DNA of 61,897 bases from assembly GCA_900088475.1 (NCBI GenBank), contig FLMG01000505.1:15809-77705 (forward strand). The letters are read 5' to 3'. The notes under the pieces were generated by a model. The model worked only from the letters and a program-made list of their open reading frames with translations. It did not search any database and had not been told where the DNA came from. Source of the DNA: Hyphochytrium catenoides. Lineage: Eukaryota > Sar > Hyphochytriomycetes > Hyphochytriales > Hyphochytriaceae. This document shows, in pieces, positions 34,834 to 45,613 of this stretch (the stretch's first letter is position 1; every line of letters begins with the position of its first letter). The translations under genes were made by a program, and so were the position numbers.

Positions 34834-36801
34834 TTAAGATCTGACCGAGGCTAAGAGTTCCTCCCAGACCTCCAGTAAGGAGGAGCCTGACTTTTCTCTC
34901 TCTTGCACCTTCTCGACAAAAGCGGATGCAAGAAGGCTATCCCCAAAGGTTGATATGCGGAGGATGGCAGACAAAGATTCCGCGCAATGCCAAGGGAGTT
35001 CTTTGAACGCCATGGACGCCGCCAGCCATTGGACTGTGAGCATCACTAGGGGGTCACCCCCAAATGCTCCGCAGCCCCATTTACCCGTATCTATTACTAA
35101 CCGTGGAACTAATGTGGGCGGCACTATACCCTCTTGTTTTCCCGCTACAGTCGAGTTGAGAGCCAGCGGAAGGTAGAAGTATCTTATAGCGGCACGAAAG
35201 CCCAGGAAGGCCTTTCTAAGGTCCCTCTGTAGCAAAGCGTTCCCTTGTAGACCACTAGTTGAACTGACAGCAACTTCCCTTTGGTCACATTCGTTGAGAT
35301 TCAGGTCCCTCTCAGTTGCGTCCATCACGATAACGCATTCAGAACACTTGTCTCCTCTTCGCTCCCTTTCTAGCTTTGAGATTCTCCCAATGTGCCGAAT
35401 CTCTCTCCCTCCATATCCAGCGTAATCTCCCCACTTTTCTGCCCCACGTGCAATGACAACCTCATTGGCAGCAAGAGGTTGACTGCCTGTAAAGAGGACT
35501 ATCAAGCATAGCTCGGGTCTATGTCCAATCAATAGCTCCTCTTGACTCCCTCCTCGGCCAAAGCTGGGGAACCTATGCGCAAAGTCAACCTCAGCCCGCA
35601 GGGTGGGAGGGAGACAGTGAGACTCTAGATCAGGAGCTAAGGCCATGCACTGTTCTTCCCTGCACTCATCCCGGGGTGATTGCATCTCAGACAACAGAGA
35701 ATCACCAATTCGCCCTCGTGCCGTGCAGACTATGGAATCCGCGGGCAAAACCGAGGTGGAAGCGTAGTGAGCTATTAGCTGCTCCGGTGATAAGTCCGTT
35801 TTGAGACGAAAGAATGATATGGGAGCTTCCGACAGTCGAACCGTCGTGTTGTGAACCAAGGGGACTTCCTCCATCCGTGATGCTGCTTGGCATTCGTAGC
35901 TCTCTTGCTTGGGTTCCCAATCCTCAAAATAGCTTATAATGGTGTGGAGGTAGGAGGCACAAGCTGGAGAGGCTGAATCCTCATACCAAGGAAGTAAGGT
36001 CATCCAATAAGGGTGATAGTGGAGACACTGGCCATCAACCAGCGCCACCCTATCTATGCCTGCTCTTTCGTGCCGAAGTGCACTGACATCTTCCGATTGC
36101 CGGCGGCATAGCGTGCAAAGAAACATGTTGGCAAGCAGAGTTGCTGCTTGGCCTCGGGAGAGTTGCCAAAGGTCGCCAACCTGAAGACTGCAGGTCCCCT
36201 CCTGAGTCCACTCAGGTTCTACATAGGGTTCGGTTATCGTGTTTCTCTTTACAGAGGCAGGATCCGTTCCTCCCTGCCACTCTTGAGGACAAAGCTCACC
36301 AAACGGGAAATGCTGGTCAAGTTGTGTGGCAGCTTTAACTACATTACTTAGCACCTTCCTCAACCTGTCCGGATTGACTTCGGCAGCTAGGAATGTAGCT
36401 AAGAAGTCGAGGGATGGTTGAGGTGCGGAATACAGATACCGTTTTTGTATGTGTGGCGGCAGTTCGGCCGCTGTCTCTAGGGAAGACGACGACAAGGTGC
36501 CATACTTTTCATTCACAGTTTCTATGAACTCTATAAGATGTGGTGCAGTGTGTATCGGAGGGGCAGCAGGAGACAACAGGTCACTGAGGACTGACCAGGC
36601 GATGTAGTCCACCTCTCGAATACTGTCTGTTGGAAGCTTATCCTCCTGTTCTTGGCCTGGTCCTTCATCAATACCATTGAGCTCTTTCCCTCTTTGTCGT
36701 CTATGTATCTCCCTCTCATTCCTCCGATGGACGGCTGACGGAGAACAATAGTTCGGCAGACGGAAAGACCGCCAGCACGGACAAGACCTTTCGCTATCCA
36801 T
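34834..36801 (-). CDS. PARG: Poly(ADP-ribose) glycohydrolase (PARG)
   Basis: Single exon, 655 residues. PARG cleaves ribose-ribose bonds in poly(ADP-ribose), mainly in the nucleus. Diagnostic matches are EVDFAHRF (about 404-411), the catalytic QEE at 420-422 with following PEL, DYAGYGG (adenine/ribose pocket), and the C-terminal GKWGCGAFGGD followed by hydrophobic helices. The canonical Gly-Gly-Gly loop between the first motif and QEE is not there: the stretch reads FPSFGRGGSQEE, shorter than usual. The catalytic glutamates are kept, so activity is plausible but substrate-loop geometry must differ. The N-terminal 60 residues are basic and low in structure. No introns interrupt the frame, unlike most neighbours. 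It lies about 540 bp from the divergent TOM40 gene. Confidence 0.88.
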   Translation of the reverse strand: MDSERSCPCWRSFRLPNYCSPSAVHRRNEREIHRRQRGKELNGIDEGPGQEQEDKLPTDSIREVDYIAWSVLSDLLSPAAPPIHTAPHLIEFIETVNEKYGTLSSSSLETAAELPPHIQKRYLYSAPQPSLDFLATFLAAEVNPDRLRKVLSNVVKAATQLDQHFPFGELCPQEWQGGTDPASVKRNTITEPYVEPEWTQEGTCSLQVGDLWQLSRGQAATLLANMFLCTLCRRQSEDVSALRHERAGIDRVALVDGQCLHYHPYWMTLLPWYEDSASPACASYLHTIISYFEDWEPKQESYECQAASRMEEVPLVHNTTVRLSEAPISFFRLKTDLSPEQLIAHYASTSVLPADSIVCTARGRIGDSLLSEMQSPRDECREEQCMALAPDLESHCLPPTLRAEVDFAHRFPSFGRGGSQEELLIGHRPELCLIVLFTGSQPLAANEVVIARGAEKWGDYAGYGGREIRHIGRISKLERERRGDKCSECVIVMDATERDLNLNECDQREVAVSSTSGLQGNALLQRDLRKAFLGFRAAIRYFYLPLALNSTVAGKQEGIVPPTLVPRLVIDTGKWGCGAFGGDPLVMLTVQWLAASMAFKELPWHCAESLSAILRISTFGDSLLASAFVEKVQEREKSGSSLLEVWEELLASVRS

Positions 36802-37340
36802 GTCTGCAAATAATTGCCCCAGACCTCAGCAGCAGCTCATCCTGCTTGTGCGAGCTATGGACTAGGTGGAAGTGATGGATCTATCATCAACAACGAGAAA
36901 GTTGCCATCTCCTACGAGGTCTGGACTTCCCTAGAAAGTTTGTCTCTTTGTTTGAAGCAACTGATTCTGATTTGTCTCGGCTTTCTAGGCTCTTTATTAG
37001 TAGCCCTAGATAGAGGTTGGTAAAACTTTAAAGCGCCGCCAGGCGAAGCTTGGCGGCCACAGAAAGCATCACAAGAACAAGGGATTTGGAAACAAGCGAT
37101 GAACCAGCTCAAGAAAAACTTCCTGACTTCGCACTTTGACCTACAATAACCGGCAGATTCTGTGCGCAGAAGCTCCAGATTTCGACATTTGAGCACCTGC
37201 CGCTTTATCCTCAGGCCCAAGGTCGATCGGAAAGAGAGAGGAACCTCCTCATGCAAGAGTGCTGCCTTACATAGACATAGGCCTTTCATAGCAGCTTGTT
37301 TTTCTCAAACCCACTTTGATCTACCAACTGTATAAGCACC
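36802..37340. other. Divergent spacer between PARG and TOM40
   Basis: Should contain promoters for both genes. A minus-strand open frame at 36912-37289 has no family resemblance. No repeat or RNA gene was recognised. Confidence 0.45.
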
Positions 37341-38691
37341 ATGGGAGCCCAGTTCAGCTCTTTGAAGGAATCCTCTAGATCAAACGATGCCCCTTTTTCC
37401 TTTCGCATCCCAGTTGCACAATGCGAGGCGGCTCCTCAGCAGGTTTTTCCTTTACCTTTCTTGATACGGGGATGGTGGCAGCTTGCTTACCTCTACTGCA
37501 GGATTATGTAAAACAGGTTGCCGAGGAGAATCCAGAGGACAATCCCATCATCCAAAATCTAGAGAAGAGACATGAAGAGATGAAAAGCCTTCCCAACCCG
37601 GGACCTTTTGAGTCCTTGTCGGGTACACCGTACTATTTTGACATCTTTGAAGGTTTCAGAGTAGATATACAGAAGCGGATTGGACCGGCACTTCATGTCT
37701 CACATAGGTAAGCGGCCGCATCGACTTCTGTTCCCAGAATAGGGACGTTAAGGTAACAACATACTGCAGCTTGAACCTTGGTAATCAGCAGATTCCCGGC
37801 GGCGCCTTCTACAACTTCGCTGTGAGCGGCACAATGCTAAAAAATGTAGGCCATTGTCCTAGTTTTGCATCACGCAGATGCCACGGCTTATGGTCTAAAA
37901 AAATTGTCTCCAAACTCAGGGACAAACTCCTAGCAGAAGCTTTACATCTAGACTCATGATGGACGGGCGGTTGGACTTCAAGTGGAGCGAGAATGTATCT
38001 GAACGAGTTGGCACGAAGCTCCAGGCCCTTGTACGTACTTTCAAGCCGCCCTAGTTATTTTGGGAGATGAACAGCTTATTCACACTGCCACCAAATGCAG
38101 CTAAGCCCGAATAATCAGCCGCCTCAAGTATCGCTTGATGTTGATTATCTGGGAACGGACTTCGTAGCCACTGCTAAATGGAACAACGGCGGGATTCTTG
38201 GTGTAACTTACTTGCAGAGCATCACAAAGAGGATTGCCATGGGCGGTAAGCTACATCATTGAACATACCTTTAAGGTGTCTTGGGAGATCCTAAAACGTA
38301 GGTTGCTGCAGGAGAAGCTTACTATGTGGTTGGTGGGAAGCAGGACGTCAGTACTTCATATGGAGTACGGTATGCTGATCCCATGATGGGGACTGCGCAA
38401 GTGTGTTATTCAAACGGAGCTTTCGCCCTTCAGTATTACCGTACGCTTAGCCCGAAGTGGACCCTTTTATCGGATCTCCAATACTCCGTAGAGGGGGGAT
38501 CTGCTGCGTCGACAGGGTTCATCTGCAACTTTGGGCAAGGCCAGCTGGCCTCTAAAGTGGATCACAACGGGCGAGTGACATCTGTCCTCGATACAGCTCT
38601 CTCAAACTATGCTTCTTTAGTGTTTAGCGCAGAAATTCAACACGCAACCAACGAATATGCCTTCGGATATGGTATAAAGTTTGCTAGCTAA
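37341..38691 (+). CDS. TOM40: TOM40, mitochondrial outer-membrane import channel
   Basis: Six exons: 37341-37442, 37502-37707, 37770-37845, 37920-38030, 38101-38245, 38312-38691, for 339 residues. TOM40 is the beta-barrel pore through which most mitochondrial preproteins enter. Visible family features are FEGFRVDIQK (start of the barrel), RLMMDGRLDFKWS, YLGTDFVATAKW, GVTYLQSITKRIAMGGEAYY and the closing strand TNEYAFGYGIKFAS with an alternating beta-signal pattern. The short N-terminus (about 60 residues before the barrel) fits protist TOM40. The end of exon 3 is the least certain splice: a donor 20 nt earlier would also keep the frame. No import targeting peptide is expected or seen. Confidence 0.85.
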
Positions 38692-39240
38692 GCAAGAGCT
38701 GGCTCCATCCCCAGCTTTTTCCACTACTATTGACTGAGATTCCAGATGTTTCCCATGCTTCCAGAAAGGGCAGTCACACTTTACATACTCAGGTTGCTAG
38801 TACTACCGAACCTGCTCCTCTTGAGGCATTACCACCATGAATAACAATAAACCTCAACAAACAACAAAAGAACCGCAAATTTGTCAAATCATAGTTCTAT
38901 CTTCTTCTGGGCAGCTCTTCAATACGAATGGGAGCTGGCGACGGAGGCAACCGGCCCAGTCTATCATCAGCCCCGTACGCCAACAGTTTCTTCTTGAGAT
39001 GTCAGGGAGTGAATGGGCGCAAGTAAGCTAAGCCTGGAAAGGAAAAGAGAAGACTTCCAAGAACCATCACCTCGTTCATCATCTCTAGGGAAGAATAATC
39101 CCCCTCTGATAGTGACTTAGAAGTGGGGATTAAGTTCTCATCCGGTATGTAAAGGCCTTTAGATCTATGGGACTGCGGGGATTGAATTTCTTCTGTGTAG
39201 ATCAACATTAAACTATCGAGAACCTAACATACTTTATGGA
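38692..39240. other. Spacer with possible truncated minus-strand exon
   Basis: Between TOM40 and the retroelements. A minus-strand exon-like stretch (about 39066-39196) sits between a good acceptor (ctacacag) and donor (gtgatgg), reading EEIQSPQSHRSKGLYIPDE at its start. Its upstream part would fall within the retroelement block, so it could be a broken gene remnant or chance. Confidence 0.25.
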
Positions 39241-39402
39241 AAGATGTGGTCTTTATTATCAAATTAGTAAAGAGGATGCAGTCGACTACTGATTAGAGAA
39301 CGCGAAGGTATGCAAATATGTACTACGAAGACTGAAAAGAGAAACTACAAAGAACTATAGTAGGCCAGACACAGAAAGGAAGAGCACAGTAGCAGGACTT
39401 CA

Positions 39403-39422
39403 CCCGGCCCCCAAGGGCCGGG
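39403..39422 (-). other. GC-rich hairpin in retroelement 3' region
   Basis: CCCGGCCC-CCAA-GGGCCGGG is a perfect 8-bp stem with a 4-nt loop, about 150 nt from the element's 3' end. The plus-strand copy retains only a decayed version (CCCCGCCCTTGGGAGCC). Such 3' structures can be recognition sites for element-encoded reverse transcriptases; that role is inferred. Confidence 0.7.
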
Positions 39423-40552
39423 CATTGACAAGAAGCGGCTGCTGTGGGGCCATCGAAGAAGCAGGGCAGGGAGTTCATCCTCCTGCCCAATGATGCGAGA
39501 AAGGAAGACGTCTTGATCCTCCTTGACGATCAACACCCCAGACAGCATTTTCAGGAGCTGAAGCAGGAGCTGGAGCAGCAGTGCGACGAGTAGGAGGAGA
39601 AGAAGCAGCAGAAAGGAGAGCATAAGAAGAGGCCAGAGCGGGAGAAAAGTGGTAAGGCAGCAAGGAAGGGCGCTGAAGGCGGCAATCTGGATACTACCAT
39701 ACGGGCGGCTTCCTCATGCAATGCCAAGGACACTTGTTTGAACAGGCGATGTCGGAAAAAGTGAACATCGCGTTCCAGAGCTACTGTCCCATCAGCCTGA
39801 GCAGCACAAATAGTGTTGACAAAGCTAGCAACGGTAGCAGAGGCCCCACCAAAGGGCTCCCGGACTGAAGGAAGGAAGTCGATCTGGTGGGCATTACATG
39901 CGGCCAGGTACTTGTGACTCTTTCGGTCCTCAACCGCAGCCATCTGATATCCCGACCGCTCCGCTGCATATCGAAGGGTGTTTTTTTGTTGCAGCCGATG
40001 CGTTACCGAGATGTCAAACGCTGTGACTGGGAATCGGTGACTGTATCCAGGGACCGCTCGGTTACCAGTGCGGGCGAAGGAACAGCGAGATAGAGTGGAG
40101 CGGCTCACTGGAGCAGCGGTAACCGGCGTCCGACACTGCAGAACACAGTGGGGAGAGGACACGGTTATGACGACGTGAGGCACCGCCACCTGTGCGACAC
40201 ATCATTGCATGGTCGCCGTAGACATCCATCTCGGACCTTTTTGCAACTCTCACATACAGCGGCGGCCGCGAGAAAGGGAAGACCAAGAAAGCGCTGAAGC
40301 ATGGCCCGAAATAACCCTGGACTGAGCCTTATGCAACAGCGCCCCACAGGGAGAGGCGGCAAGGAAAGCCCCAGCATGTGGGAGAGAAACAGAAAGGAGA
40401 CAAGCCCGGAAATAGGAGACGGAGGAGAAAGAAGACGGAGGTGAGCGCGCTTCCAGAGGCAGGAGCAAAACCTCTGCTGCAAGTCCTTGACACGACAAGC
40501 TGAAGGAAGCCGCCGCTCCTCTGATTGCTCCGGCAACCCCATGTCATCGTAG

Positions 40553-40662
40553 AGGGCACGAAGAGAGCATTCAACCGCCGCAGGTGGACTAGCAAACTGT
40601 TGCGTACAGGGCACGAAGAGAGCATTCAACCGCCGCAGGTGGACTAGCAAGCTGTTGCGAAG
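40553..40662. repeat. 55-bp tandem duplication inside the minus-strand retroelement
   Basis: AGGGCACGAAGAGAGCATTC and following sequence occurs at 40553 and again at 40608 with about one difference. The plus-strand copy has this stretch once (near 42470-42520), so the duplication arose in this copy. Confidence 0.9.
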
Positions 40663-41840
40663 GCCTAAGAGTGACGACACAAGTTCGTAGGAGAGCGCTA
40701 GAGAATCAACAAAAGCAGGACGAGAGACAGCGGAAGCAGGAAGGAGACCCAGACCGCCAAGCCTGATGGTAGAGAAGCCTGCTCCCATGCACAGTCAGGA
40801 CGTGGAACGGAAGAGTCCCAACTCAAAAGACAAGCTAAAAACCGTTTGCTCCTCAGATCAACATCAGGCAACTGACAGGCCACAAGAGCCGGGGACAAGT
40901 GCGGAGAAGATAATTTATCTTGATTACGCCCAGACAGCCCCTGAACAAGGCAAGACGAACTTGGAGATGTTCAACCTGATCAAGAAGAGAATCGACGGAA
41001 AGGAGGCGAGCAAAGAGAGAAGACAAGAAGGAAGAAACGAAAACCGGGGAGCCTATAAGGGCCCCAAGAAGCTCTACTCCACACGGAGAGACACGTCTAA
41101 TCGCTGGAGAAATTCATCCAGAGGAGAGGTTCGGGAAGGCCACCATAACTCGCATTTGGGAAGGTTCAAAAAGAGTCCAAGCGACGGGGAGAGGTCGTTA
41201 ATGAGCTTGAGAGCCCGGAGAACAAAAGCATGGCGTCCTATCAAGGTGCCATCATCAAGGTACCAAGTATGCAAGAGGAGGTCAGGAACCTCCTCCCGCA
41301 ACTTTAGGACCAAGGGCTGTAGGGCCAGAGAAAATAGAAGTGGACCCAAAGGATCGCTCTGCTGGACCTCCCAGGAGATAGAGAGACGGAAGGTACCAAA
41401 AGATGGGACGGCTGGCCATAAGAGAACCTCACCCAAAGACAGAGAGAAGGAAAAATGGAGGCGAATCTGATCAAGGATAACCGATCTGCTAACACAATTG
41501 AAAGCATTGGAAAAGTCCACCTTGAGCATAACCAGCTCTGGATCGTTACCATGTTCGTGGGACCACTCGTCTTACTGCGTGGACAAATGGCTTCCGACCC
41601 TGCCCGCACAGCCACGCCAACGTGGAGAGGAGAGAAGTAATCACTAACGTCAGACTTCACTATGGAGCAACAGCACTGGGCGGCCAACCTCCGAAAAGTT
41701 TCGCCGACAGCTATAGGCCTTCCCGGAACGAGCATGCTTAGTGCGGCTTCCACTCGAGCTGAGCTAGTCCAACGCAGATCAGCTTCAGGGAAGAGAAAGA
41801 GTAAAGACCAGGCTGACACAGAGTTGACCAGATCACAGCT

Positions 41841-44050
41841 ACCTCCTCCTGGACACTTGGTACCTTGATGACGGCACCCTGATAGGATGCCAAGCTTCTG
41901 TTCTTCAGGCTCTCAAGCTCATTACGGGTCTCTCCCCTTTGCTTGGTCTCTCTTTGAACCTTTCTAAGTGCGAGTTATGGTAGCCTTCCCGGACCTCTTC
42001 CCTGGAAGACCTTTCCCCCCGACGATTAGACGTGTCTTTCCGTCTGGAATGGAGCTCCCTGGGGCCCCTATTGGCTCCCCGGCTTTCGTTTCTTCCTTAG
42101 TGTCTTCTCTCTTTGCTCGCCTCCTTTCTATGGATTCTCTTCTCGATCAGGTTGAAGACCTCCAAGTTCGTTTCGCCATGTTTAGGGGCTACCTAAGCAT
42201 GGACAAGATAAATCACCTTCCCCGCACTTGTCCCCCCGCTTTTCTGGCCTGTCGATGCCTGATTTTGACCTGAGGACTGAACAAGGTTTAGGTCGTCTTG
42301 TGGGGTGGGACCCCTCGGTTCCCTTTCCTGATTCTGCACTCTTCCCATCAAGCTTGGCGGCCTGGGTCTGCTTCCTGCGTCTGTTATTTCTCGTCCTGCT
42401 ATTTTAACTTCTCTCGCGCTCTCCTATGAACTGGTGTTGGCTCTCTTAGGCCGGCCTTACCATCAACCTGCTAGTCCACCTGCGGCGGCTGTGCTCTCTT
42501 CGTGCCCTCTACGATGACATGGGGTTGCCGGAGCAGTCAGAGAAGCGCCATAACTTCCTTCAGCTTGCTGGTGTTACGGACGTACAGCATAAATTTGCTC
42601 CCGTCTCTGGAAACGCGCTCACCTCCGTCTTCTTTCTCTTCCTTCTCCTGCTTCTCGGGCTCGCCTTCGTTCTGTTTCTCTCCCTCATGCTGGGGCTTTC
42701 CTCACCGCTTCTTCCTGGGGGCGCTGCTGCATAAGGCTCAATCCTCTGTTTTATTTCGGGCTATGCTTCGACGTTTTCTTGGTCTTCCTCTTCTTCAGGC
42801 CCCTGTAGTATGCGGGAGTTGTCGAAGAGGTGATATGGATGTCTACGGCGACCATGTGATAGTCTGTCGCACAGGTGGCGGTGCCTCCCGCCGTCATAAC
42901 GGGGTTCTCTCTCTTTTGTTCTCTGCAGTATCAGACGCCGGATACCGCTGCTCTCGGGAACCCCTCCACTTGCTCTCTCGCTCTCCCTTCTCCGCCCTGG
43001 TGACCTAGCTATCCCTGGGTATGGCAACCGATTCCCAGCCACAGCCTTCGATATCCCTGTCACACACCCGCTGCAGCATAATACCCTTCGTTATGCAGCG
43101 GAACGGTCAGGATATCATATGGCCGTGGTTGAGGACCATAAGCGCCACATATTCCTAGCTGCTTGCAATGCCCACCTGATCGACTTCCTCCCTCTAGTCT
43201 GGGAGTCCTTTGGTGGGGGCTCGCTGCAATTCGCAGCGCCTCTCATTCCTCCTCCAACATCTCTTTGCTTAGCGCACTGCCTATAGACATAGTGATGATA
43301 GACCAGCCACCAGTTAGCGGGGATATACTTGTCGCTCCAGAGCAACGTCTTTGCCTGCACTGCAGCGGGCCTCTCTCCCAGAAGGATGGAAGCATGGAGT
43401 TCAAAGGCATTCTTAAGGCGATCGTTCTTGGCAGAGTAGAGATCAATGCCTTGATGCCAGAGAATCTCAGAGATACCCGCTGCCACCGTTGCAGCCTTTG
43501 TCAATACTTTTTGTGCTGCTCAGGCTGATCATACCGTTGCTCGTGAGAGCGATGTACCCTTCTTTCGTCATCGCTTATTGAGACAGGTGTCTTTGGCATT
43601 GCATGAGGACGCCGCCCGTGTGATAGTTTCGAGATTGCCGCCTTCAGCGCCCTTCCTTGCGCCTTTCACGCTTCTACTCCCCTCTCTTCTTCTGCACTCT
43701 TTTCTGCTTCTTCTTCTTCTGTCGCTCCTGCCGCTGCTCCTGCTCCTGACAACGCCTCTCAGTTGTTGACCGCGAGCAGGATCAAGAATTTTCTCTCTCG
43801 CATTATTGGAGAGGAGGACGTTCTCCCCGTAGCCTCCTCGCTGGCCCCACAGTTGCTTTCTTCAGTCAATGCCCCGCCCTTGGGAGCCGAGTGAGGTCCT
43901 GTAGCTACTCTGCTCTTCTTTTTTCTTTCTGGCCTCATTTAGCTCTTTCTCCTTTCTCTTTTGTTACTTCGTACTTGCATCTCTTCATCTTCTTCACACA
44001 CTCCTTATTACTGTACTCTTTCTGAATCATAATAAAGGCGACATCAAAGT
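41841..44050 (+). mobile_element. Decayed non-LTR retrotransposon, plus-strand copy
   Basis: Homologous to the minus-strand copy but in the opposite direction. It starts inside the reverse transcriptase, just before the box WYLDDGTLIG (about 41855), so it is 5'-truncated. It continues through CGSCRRGDMDVYGDH (near 42815-42860), the FDISVTHPLQ endonuclease-like region (near 43050) and KRHIFLAACNAH, to a 3' end with AATAAAGGCGACATC and a short A-run near 44050. Frameshifts and stops occur throughout. Confidence 0.8.
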
Positions 44051-44505
44051 CAAAAAATCCGTATCATTGCATGTTATGACTATTAGATTATTAGGGATGA
44101 GATTAATGTATAATATCCTGGTTCATGATGGCGCACGTTGAATCCGGGATACAAAAGCCAGAACCCATATTGTAATGGATCTTTTAGATTTTTACTGTTT
44201 CTGTCCTCTCCTCTCTTCTGTGACACTGTGGCGGAGTTGCATTGGAGTTTCTGGGTTCTCAATCAGTCACTGTTTGGCACTGTTCTTCTCTCCTGACAAG
44301 CAGACCTCAGCATTGAGCTGCTGACTCGCTGCCCCATAGAACTATCATTGATTTCTGTCGCCGAGTGAGTGTTACTCATCGCCCTCCTGAGGCGAGGACA
44401 AACCTACCTAGTTGCAGGAACCTTGCATCCAAGCTCCCTCATAAGCCAGATTAGCAGCACTTCAGGAGTCTAGTGCAGGACCTTGCCACGGCTGCGGGAG
44501 TTATC
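44051..44505. other. Spacer upstream of the PA28-gamma gene
   Basis: Begins at the A-rich 3' end of the retroelement and ends at the PA28-gamma start codon. It likely holds the promoter and 5' UTR. Nothing else was recognised. Confidence 0.4.
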
Positions 44506-45613
44506 ATGTCTTCATACAAGCGCCGAAGAAAAGACCAGCTTACAACAGAGCAGCGTGCGCTGGCTGCTAGTGTAGAGAGATTTAATGCCTCGATTGCTGA
44601 GGAAGGGGAGAGAATAGTACGAGAAGTGCTGCCAAGGAAGATCTTACAGCTCGATGTAATGGCAAAGGTATAGCTTAACGTCTGCTTTATTCACTCCTGG
44701 GAGGTAGTATGTGCGTGAAGTATTCGCTTGTTGACACTCTTGCCCAGGATACTGAAAAGTTCGATATGAAAGGATTGGATGAAGTTTTACAAAGTGCAAA
44801 GGTGGACTTGATACCACCACGGCTACAGGAGGACAAAGCCAATGGTATGAACTCTAATAAGGGTTCTGGAGAACCGCAAAATGGGGATATAGTTGTTCCT
44901 TGTAACAAGGTACATGACCACGGAAAACTTTCCCTGGCCGGCATGCATTGACACTACCTACCTCTATACCAGCGTCTTATGGAGCTTATGAACATCCTGA
45001 AAGATGAAATCCTCTCCACGGTCCAAGTGATCGGTACCATCAAGACTTGGATCCAGCTAATGATTCCGCGAATAGAAGCTGGCAATAATTTTGGAGTTAG
45101 CGTTCAGGTTTGACCAGCATTCTACTGCGTACCACGAGTTTTTTTTTACGTCCCGTCCTTCTAGGAAGAATGTGTCAGCGAGGTCGGGCGAGCAGAGGAT
45201 CTCAGTTTCGGCATATTAGAAGGGATGGCCAAGTACTACCAAGCTCGGGCGAAGCTTGTAGCCAAGGTGCGTTGCCTACACTGGTTAAACGCTGCCGCCG
45301 GAGTGTAAGAGCTAATCACGTCCTGGCATATTAGTTCATGAAGCATCGAAACGTGATGGATTATCGCCGAAGCATCCTGGAGTGTGATGAAATGCAGTTT
45401 ATTAATGTATGCCTTGGAGCCATAGATCTTAGGTGCGTTTGTTACCGTCCCTTTGATTTGCGTCCTGAATGAATACTCGAGCGTTGTTACTAACGGTCTT
45501 CTCTCATGCACGATAGGAATAATTATGTCATCATGTACGACCTTCTTATCAAGAACATAGATAGAATCAAGCAACCGAAGGGCAATGTCGACCATTCATC
45601 CATAATGCTCTAA
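44506..45613 (+). CDS. PSME3: Proteasome activator PA28-gamma (REG-gamma)
   Basis: Six exons: 44506-44667, 44748-44909, 44973-45107, 45165-45266, 45335-45432, 45517-45613, for 251 residues, close to the 254 of human PSME3. The heptameric ring docks on the 20S proteasome and opens its gate. The activation loop is conserved (MIPRIEAGNNFGVSVQ, about residues 137-153). Helix 3-4 motifs AKYYQARAKLVAK, DYRRSILECDE and NNYVIMYDLLIKNI match the family. The gamma-type insert after about residue 70 lacks the usual basic nuclear signal, but the first ten residues carry KRRRK, which could replace it. The ATG at 44506 was taken; no upstream ATG is in frame within the exon. It lies next to the retroelement block. 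Confidence 0.92.

Larger units (their letters stand above)
39241..41840 (-). mobile_element. Decayed non-LTR retrotransposon, minus-strand copy
   Basis: Read in several broken frames. The reverse transcriptase part (about 41840-41070) shows RPIAVGETFRRLAAQ, LKVDFSNAFNCVSR, the palm motif QQSDPLGPLLF (Ser where Gly is usual) and the active-site box YLDDGTLIG. Downstream comes a CCHC-like knuckle and the typical GDHAMMCRTGG...RRHN stretch (about 40250). A restriction-like endonuclease-type region follows (FDISVTH, then K-Y residues; about 40100-39900). The 3' end carries AATAAAG then CACATC near 39241-39260. The reading frame is split at about 41530-41600 and again downstream, so it is dead. 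The 5' end is missing or truncated at the junction with the plus-strand copy. Confidence 0.8.

Noticed and set aside
36912-37289. 125-codon minus-strand frame between PARG and TOM40
   Set aside because: Sits in a divergent promoter spacer and matches nothing.
40766-41470. 234-codon plus-strand open frame over the minus-strand retroelement
   Set aside because: Antisense of the reverse transcriptase and upstream sequence. It is Arg/Lys-rich because of the complement of CT-rich coding DNA.
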